A stretch of DNA of 15,948 nucleotides, taken from assembly GCA_002359055.1 (NCBI GenBank), contig DEQC01000047.1, positions 1 to 15,948 of the forward strand. The letters run 5' to 3'. Below are positions 7,835 to 13,600 of the stretch, in pieces. The stretch comes from Flavobacteriales bacterium UBA3376. GTDB taxonomy: Bacteria; Bacteroidota; Bacteroidia; Flavobacteriales; Weeksellaceae. The translations under genes and the position numbers were made by a program. Within the stretch, counting starts at the first letter, position 1, and each line of letters starts with the position of its first letter. Below the pieces are notes generated by a model. That model did not search any database and had not been told where the DNA came from. It saw only the letters and a list, made by a program, of their open reading frames with translations.

Positions 7835-8456
7835 ATTTTTATTGGCCGATGATCATCTGATTGTTCGACAAGGAGTTCAGATGATAATAGAAGATATGTA
7901 TGAAAATTCGGTTTTCAATCATGTTTCTACTTTGACTCAATTGAAAGAAGAATTGATAATGAATCGATATGATGTTTTGATTTTAGATGTTCAATTTCCT
8001 GACGGAACGAGTTTATCGTTTATACCAGAAATTAAAAAATCTCAGCCTGAATTAAAGATTTTAATCTTCACTTCACTTGAAGAAGAAAATCATTCTTTGC
8101 GATTTATAGAAGCTGGAGCGGATGGTTTTTTAGCGAAATTGAGCGAAGAAAATGAAATTAAAGAAGCTATACGTTCAATAATCGAAACTGGTGAATATCA
8201 TTCTGATTTCACTCAAAAGTTATTGAAAGTTTCCAAGCATTCACCTCATTTATTGAATCCATTCGAAAGACTTACCGAGAGAGAATTGGAAATTGCTGAT
8301 TTGTATGCCAAAGGTTATGGTAATTTGGAAATAGCAAATTTCTTATCGATCAAACAAAATACAGTAAGCACTTATAAGAAAAGAATTTTCGAAAAATTAG
8401 ACATCGATAATTTAGTTGAATTAATAGAATTAATTAAAAATTATAGGATGCTTTAA
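7821..8456 (+). CDS. NarL/LuxR-type response regulator
   Basis: A 211-residue cytoplasmic DNA-binding regulator. The receiver domain (about 4-122) has the acidic pair D10-D11, the phosphoacceptor D56, the switch threonine T84 and the conserved K106. The C-terminal domain (about 148-205) is a LuxR-type helix-turn-helix with the family's L-T-E-R-E start at 151-155 and the recognition-helix region N180-T-V-S-T-Y-K-K-R. It is intact. The ATG lies inside the last codons of the kinase gene. The likely role is to receive phosphate from that kinase and regulate nearby or distant genes; the glycosyltransferase gene 107 nt downstream is the obvious candidate, but this is inference. Confidence 0.93.
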   Translation: MNNLRFLLADDHLIVRQGVQMIIEDMYENSVFNHVSTLTQLKEELIMNRYDVLILDVQFPDGTSLSFIPEIKKSQPELKILIFTSLEEENHSLRFIEAGADGFLAKLSEENEIKEAIRSIIETGEYHSDFTQKLLKVSKHSPHLLNPFERLTERELEIADLYAKGYGNLEIANFLSIKQNTVSTYKKRIFEKLDIDNLVELIELIKNYRML

Positions 8457-8460
8457 ACTC

Positions 8461-8499
8461 TGTCGATAAATATCTACAACTTCATCGACAAACATCGAT
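8461..8499 (+). promoter_or_regulatory. candidate operator: TGTCGAT inverted repeat
   Basis: TGTCGAT at 8461-8467 is repeated in inverted orientation as ATCGACA at 8484-8490 (16-bp gap), and the palindrome ATCGAT follows at 8494-8499. It lies in the 107-bp gap between the response regulator and the glycosyltransferase gene, where a regulator site would be expected. A 7-bp repeat can arise by chance, so confidence is low. No good TTTG / TAnnTTTG pair was found in this gap; TTACTTTG at 8532-8539 is the nearest -7-like string. Confidence 0.25.
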
Positions 8500-8563
8500 T
8501 CGTTATTTTAGAAATTGATTTGGCTTTTATTTTACTTTGTTAATGAGTTTTAAATGAAGTGAA

Positions 8564-9949
8564 ATGGAAAAGAAAGAACAAATTGAGATTTTAAAAACAG
8601 TCGATAAAAATATGATGGATTCTATAGGAAATAGAAAATTCAAATTGGACTTTTTCCTTGTTTTCCTTGCGATACTTACGATGTTTAGCGCGATTTACTC
8701 GTTCAATCATTTTTATCCATACATTCATGAAGTGTACAATCAAAGATTGAACACTTTCTTTGGTCGAGCTTTGTCTTATATTATATTGACTACGCTTGTT
8801 TTTCAGATTGTATTTTTGATTTATATCGTTTATTTATATTTAAAATATAAACCGATTTCATCAGTTTCAGATGAAGAATTACCAACTTGTACAATAATAG
8901 TTCCAGCTTATAATGAAGGGAAATTGGTTTATTCGACACTTCTGAGCATCGCAGCAAGTAATTATCCAAAAGATAAATTGGAAATTTGGGCAATAGATGA
9001 TGGGAGCAAAGACAATACTTGGTATTGGATCAACAAAGCCAATAAAGAGTTGAATCATAATCTGAAAGTCCATCAACAACCGCGTAATCTGGGCAAAAGA
9101 CAAGCTTTGTACAAAGGTTTCAAAGAAGGAAAAGGAGAAGTTTTTATTACAATCGACAGCGATTCTATAGTCGAAAGTGATACGGTTAGAAATTTAGTAA
9201 GTCCTTTTGTGGTCGATGAAAACTGTGGTGCTGTTGCAGGGAATGTAAAAGTTCTGAATAAAAAACAAGCGATCATTCCGAAAATGCTAAATGTAAGTTT
9301 TGTTTTTAGTTTCGAATTTATTCGTGCAGCTCAAAGTACGATAGGATTTGTGTTGTGTACTCCAGGCGCATTGTCAGCGTATAGAAAGGAAGCTGTGATG
9401 AATGTTTTGGATCGATGGATCAATCAAAAGTTTGCAGGTGAAATTGCTACCATAGGTGAAGACAGAGCGATGACCAATATGATTTTGGAACAGAGTTATA
9501 ATGTATTGTTTCAAAAAAATGCAAATGTTTTGACCAATACGCCAACTCGATTTGAAAATTTACATAAAATGTTTACGCGTTGGGCAAGGAGTAATGTAAG
9601 GGAAACTCTGATGATGAATCGATTTATATTTAAAAATTTCAGAAAAAACAACAAAGCAGGTGCGAGATTTATTTATTTCAACCAATGGATGAAAATATTA
9701 ATGGCAATTCCCCTAACCCTTTTGATGATATATTTTATATTGACTTATCCAACTTTTTATATCATATCCGCCTTGACAGGAACCTTTGTTTTCTCAAGTA
9801 TTCAAATGTTGTTTTTCTCAAAGCAATACAATTTTGTAGAATCTTTGTGGGCTTATCCTTACAGTATTTTCTATTTATTTGGATTGTTTTGGATAGCACC
9901 ATTTGCGATATTGACAGTGAAAAATGGAGGTTGGCTGACTCGACAATAA
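8564..9949 (+). CDS. membrane family-2 glycosyltransferase (processive beta-glycan synthase type)
   Basis: A 461-residue membrane glycosyltransferase of the GT2 fold related to NodC, hyaluronan and poly-GlcNAc synthases, which polymerise a sugar from a nucleotide donor and pass it through the membrane. Two N-terminal helices (about 29-48 and 70-93) precede the cytosolic catalytic domain: I-I-V-P-A-Y-N-E at 111-118, D145-D-G, D198-S-D200 (metal and donor binding), T-P-G-A-L at 266-270, and G298-E-D300 with the probable catalytic base D300. R339-W340-A-R-S corresponds to the R-W of the processivity motif QxxRW, but the Q position is M336. Hydrophobic helices follow at about 378-395, 398-416 and 432-452. 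No deacetylase, BcsB-like or export partner is adjacent. It lies 107 nt after the response regulator. The polymer made is unknown. Confidence 0.88.
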   Translation: MEKKEQIEILKTVDKNMMDSIGNRKFKLDFFLVFLAILTMFSAIYSFNHFYPYIHEVYNQRLNTFFGRALSYIILTTLVFQIVFLIYIVYLYLKYKPISSVSDEELPTCTIIVPAYNEGKLVYSTLLSIAASNYPKDKLEIWAIDDGSKDNTWYWINKANKELNHNLKVHQQPRNLGKRQALYKGFKEGKGEVFITIDSDSIVESDTVRNLVSPFVVDENCGAVAGNVKVLNKKQAIIPKMLNVSFVFSFEFIRAAQSTIGFVLCTPGALSAYRKEAVMNVLDRWINQKFAGEIATIGEDRAMTNMILEQSYNVLFQKNANVLTNTPTRFENLHKMFTRWARSNVRETLMMNRFIFKNFRKNNKAGARFIYFNQWMKILMAIPLTLLMIYFILTYPTFYIISALTGTFVFSSIQMLFFSKQYNFVESLWAYPYSIFYLFGLFWIAPFAILTVKNGGWLTRQ

Positions 9950-9995
9950 ATTATCTCAAGTTTGCATTACTAAATAACTGAGTTTTTTGATTCTT

Positions 9996-10046
9996 AGCTG
10001 AAAATTAACAATGGATATTTTCTCCGTGTTTGTTTTCAGCTTTTTT
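9996..10046 (+). terminator. possible terminator of the glycosyltransferase gene
   Basis: AGCTGAAAA (9996-10004) pairs with TTTTCAGCT (10033-10041) as a perfect 9-bp stem with a 28-nt loop, followed by T residues at 10041-10046. The large loop is unusual, though part of it can pair further. The same stretch overlaps the -33 box of the next gene's promoter. Confidence 0.5.
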
Positions 10047-10062
10047 AATAAGCTTAACTTTG
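10029..10062 (+). promoter_or_regulatory. promoter of the 77-residue protein gene
   Basis: TTTG at 10029-10032 and TAACTTTG at 10055-10062 form the Bacteroidota promoter pattern with a 22-bp spacer, slightly long. The -7 box ends 36 nt before the ATG at 10099. Confidence 0.5.
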
Positions 10063-10098
10063 CAAACTAATATTGTGGTAAATCATAAAATTCATTAA

Positions 10099-10332
10099 AT
10101 GAAAACAGTTCAAATCAAAGCAGATGCGTTTTTTGAAATGCTTAAGTTAAATGGTGCTTCTATGTGGGATTTATTTGAGAAAATGATCGATGGAGAAGAA
10201 AAACAATTGTTTTTTACCAATGACGAAAACCAAATAGTCGCAACTTATATTTTGCCAAAAACCAAACAAGAATTAGAAAAAGATCAACAAATTTTCAAAG
10301 ATTCTTTGATTAAACAATTGAGTGGTGAGTAA
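10099..10332 (+). CDS. small protein of unknown function, Phd/YefM-like layout possible
   Basis: A 77-residue, acidic, soluble protein that I do not recognise with confidence. The sequence suggests an N-terminal strand and helix (1-30), the turn D31-G-E-E, a beta-hairpin at about 35-52 (Q-L-F-F then I-V-A-T-Y-I-L-P) and a charged C-terminal helix (54-75). That order (helix, G-E-E turn, strand, N-x-x-x-V-A strand ending in P, then an acidic helix) is like Phd/YefM-type antitoxins, but the similarity is only in layout and no toxin gene is next to it. The gene is probably real: it has a well-placed promoter, an ATG start and codon use like its neighbours. It stands alone, 150 nt after the glycosyltransferase and 341 nt before the giant protein. 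Confidence 0.7.
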   Translation: MKTVQIKADAFFEMLKLNGASMWDLFEKMIDGEEKQLFFTNDENQIVATYILPKTKQELEKDQQIFKDSLIKQLSGE

Positions 10333-10362
10333 ATGGTTGATTAGCTTTCCAAATTTATTAGT

Positions 10363-10387
10363 GTTAAAAGTTCCTAGGTTAAAAGTT
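10363..10387 (+). repeat. two direct copies of GTTAAAAGTT, 15 bp apart
   Basis: GTTAAAAGTT occurs at 10363-10372 and again at 10378-10387, with the palindrome CCTAGG at 10373-10378 between and overlapping them. It follows the stop codon of the small gene by 30 nt. The role is unknown. Confidence 0.45.
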
Positions 10388-10617
10388 GAACTAAAAGACG
10401 TCAATTTTTATACAATAAACTAATGTTTTTTCGAATTAGGGTTGTTTTCAATTTTTTAACGTCCTGAAATCAGTTTAATAATATCGATAAGATTTGAAGA
10501 TAGAATTATTGCTCTTTCTTTGAGTTTGTATGGGAAGTTGTTGTATATGAATTAGAAAGATAGGGCTTGATAATTGGTTTATTTTTATCATTCATTCAAA
10601 TGTTAATGAAATTATAA

Positions 10618-10656
10618 TTTGATAGAATTTTAAATTTTGATATATTTGATAGAATT
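10618..10656 (+). promoter_or_regulatory. promoter of the giant T9SS protein, built from a 12-bp direct repeat
   Basis: TTTG at 10618-10621 and TATATTTG at 10641-10648 are 19 bp apart, an exact Bacteroidota -33/-7 match. The TTTG of each box starts a copy of TTTGATAGAATT (10618-10629 and 10645-10656, 27 bp apart). The start codon at 10674 lies 25 nt after the -7 box, which places transcription start close to the gene. Confidence 0.68.
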
Positions 10657-10673
10657 AACCAATATTTTTACAC

Positions 10674-13600
10674 ATGAGAAATTATTTATCTTACGTATTT
10701 CTGCTCTTTTTACCTATTTTGGGTATAGGGTTGATTTTAGGGGGGATCGACGAAGTCGAAACCTTAGAAGGAGAGACGTGGGCGATGACAAGCCAAAACG
10801 AGGTCACTGATTTTAGTGATCAGTTTCAGGGAAGTACCGCCTATTTAAGCGTCCACGACGGAACTGCTGATTCCAATGATTTTACAAATTCTTTTTTTAG
10901 GTCAAATTCATTAAATACAACTCAAACTGGAGATGTTGCTGGAAATTTGTTAGCACCTAATGAAGAATGTACTTGGACAGTGCGCGTTTGGGAAGATTAT
11001 TATGGGGATGAGGTCGATTGGGAACTTAGAGACTCAGATGGAACTGTGATTCTTTTCGGAGGAGGCTATGGGAATGGTTATGATGATATTCAGACCGCTA
11101 CTGCCGAGGGTCCATTGACTTTTTGGATTACCAATGATGGTCTTTGGGGTGACAATGAACCTAATTATGAAGTTTCCAATGCGAATGGTATAATCCTCAC
11201 TGGGCAAATGCCAGGTGGTGGAGCTACTTATACTTTTAACAACTTAAATTGTGAGGATGAAGCTTTTGCTGAGTGTTCAGGAATTCCTGAAGGAGGAACT
11301 GCAACTATTAATCCTGATTCAGGACCAAGCGGTAGCTCTGTTAATTTCACAGTTAGTGATTATACTACTGATTTAGGTATCACTTATGATTGGGAGTTTT
11401 CTGCTGATGATGGTACAATTTGGCAAAGCGTTGGAGTGGGTGATGATGATGTGAATCTAATTGTAAACGGATTGCATGGTGACGAACTTTTGGTGCGTTA
11501 TGCAGTTACTTGTACTAACTCTGGAGAAACTGCTTATTCGAATGTATTGACATTTACAATTGATGAATCAAATTGTACCCCATCTTATTCTTCTTCACTG
11601 GGTGATCATATCGAAAGCTTTGTATTAGAAGATATCTCTAACTTAAATAGTGGAATGAGTACAGGTGGCTATGGAGACTTTACTTCTATGTCAACTGATT
11701 TGACTGTTGGAGAAACTTACACTGCTACCCTTACGAGTGGTTCAGGATCAGGAACGCATGCTGCTGCTATTTGGATAGATTTCAATGATGATGGTGTTTT
11801 TGAACCTTCTGAGAAAATAGGTTTGGCCAATGATATTACTGCTAATAGTGAAGTTGAAATTGAGCTTGAAATTCCTGCTGACGCTGAATTGGGAAGCCAT
11901 ACAATGAGAGTGGTTTACCAATGGAATGTGACTGCAGAAAACCTTCAGCCTTGTGCGAGTGCTAGCTATGGTGAAGGGGAAGATTATACAGTTGTAATTG
12001 TAGATGAGAACGGTGGAGAGCCTGAGCCAGGTGACAATTGTTTTGAGGTAGACTTTGCTGATATTGAAAATGGACATAGTGATGGAACTAGTGGTTCGAG
12101 TTCACAATGGAATGGGAATGATGATTTCCCAAGTGTAGAGAGAGCTTATCAGGCAGGTGGAGCGGTTAGATTAGGGACAGGTTCAGCTACTGGATTCATC
12201 GAATCGAGAGATTTGAATGAAGTTGAAGGTGATATTACTGTAAATATTATGGTAAAAGGTTGGACAACTGTTGAGGGAGATTTAATTGTAAGCATAGACG
12301 GACAATCAGAAACTCTTTCTTATACAGCTGTAATGGCTGACGATTTTGAAATGATTACAGCAAGTTTTGAGGGCGTAACTGCAGGTTCGAATTTGAAAAT
12401 TGAGACTTCTGAAAAAAGAGCATTTATTGACAATGTTGAAATTATTTGTGGAGAAGGAGGTGGAGGACAGCCTGAACCAGAAATAGAATGTCCAATTGAA
12501 TACATACCTTCATTTGATGATGGTTTGGGTGATTTATCAACTGGAATTATCTTGGCTGCAGACTTCCCTGTAGAAGCTGGAGAAACTTGGAGCGTTGACA
12601 ATGTTAAAGTTACAATGTTAAATACAGTTACGAATGTAGAAGTTTCATTTTATGCAGATGGTGGTAATCAGCCAGGTGCGCAAATTTTAGCTCCTACTAC
12701 TGTTGTACCTGTTTCTCAAACTCAGGTTGGGTCTACACCTAATGGAACTCCTGCATATGAACTTGTATTGGATTTATCAAACTTAGAAATTAGTTTAGAT
12801 GGTGAAGATTCAGGGGCAATGTATTGGGTTGGAATTACAACAACAGGATCTTCGAATTTCTGGGTTTATACAGATACTATAAATAATGACACTAATTTCT
12901 GGGGGTCATTGGATGGATATGCAACTTGGGAGGATGTGGCTGATTTCGGATTTGTGGTAGATGGTGCATTTACAGTTTGTGTAACCAAAGGGGCGTTGGA
13001 TGAATGTTCAGGTACTCCTGATGCAGGAGAAATTACTGGTCCAGAAGGTGTTTGTCCAGATGTCGCATTTACTTTAGTTGCTGAAGACTCAACAAGTGGA
13101 TTTAGTGGGCTAACTAGACAATGGCAATCTTCACCTACAGGAGAAGATGACTGGACTGATATAGATGGTGCAACTTTGAGTACTTATAATGCAAATGATG
13201 GAATTGTTGAATCAACAGACTATCGTTTTGTTATTACTTGTACAGTAAGTGGAGAAAGTGCAATATCAGATGTTTATACGGTAACGATCAATGATGCTTC
13301 TGAATGTTATTGTATACCGGTTTACAGTACAGGTTGTGCAAGTTTTGGTGACTATCTCGACGACTTCGTATTGAATGGAGAAAACGGAACTTCGATTAAT
13401 AGTATTGGAACAGGTTGTTCTGATGGCTCATTTGATGATCGTACAGATGAGTCAGTTGACTTGTATTCAGGTATAGAATATACAGGAACTATTTCAGCTG
13501 GAACTTCATCAAATTATGCAGCTGTTTGGGTTGACTTAAATAACAATGGTTCTTTTGAAGCAGATGAATTGGTTGGATCAACTCCTACTTCTATTTCTGT

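Larger units (their letters stand above)
10333..10673 (+). other. 341-bp intergenic stretch
   Basis: No gene of convincing size or codon content is seen on either strand. It holds a pair of 10-bp direct repeats around CCTAGG near its start (10363-10387) and the promoter of the giant protein near its end (10618-10648). The middle, about 10390-10615, is AT-rich with no structure I can name. Confidence 0.6.

Noticed and set aside
9685..9981. A 98-codon frame on the + strand overlapping the glycosyltransferase end
   Set aside because: It is a shifted frame within the membrane-helix coding region; its hydrophobic content mirrors that of the real gene, and it has no start signal of its own.
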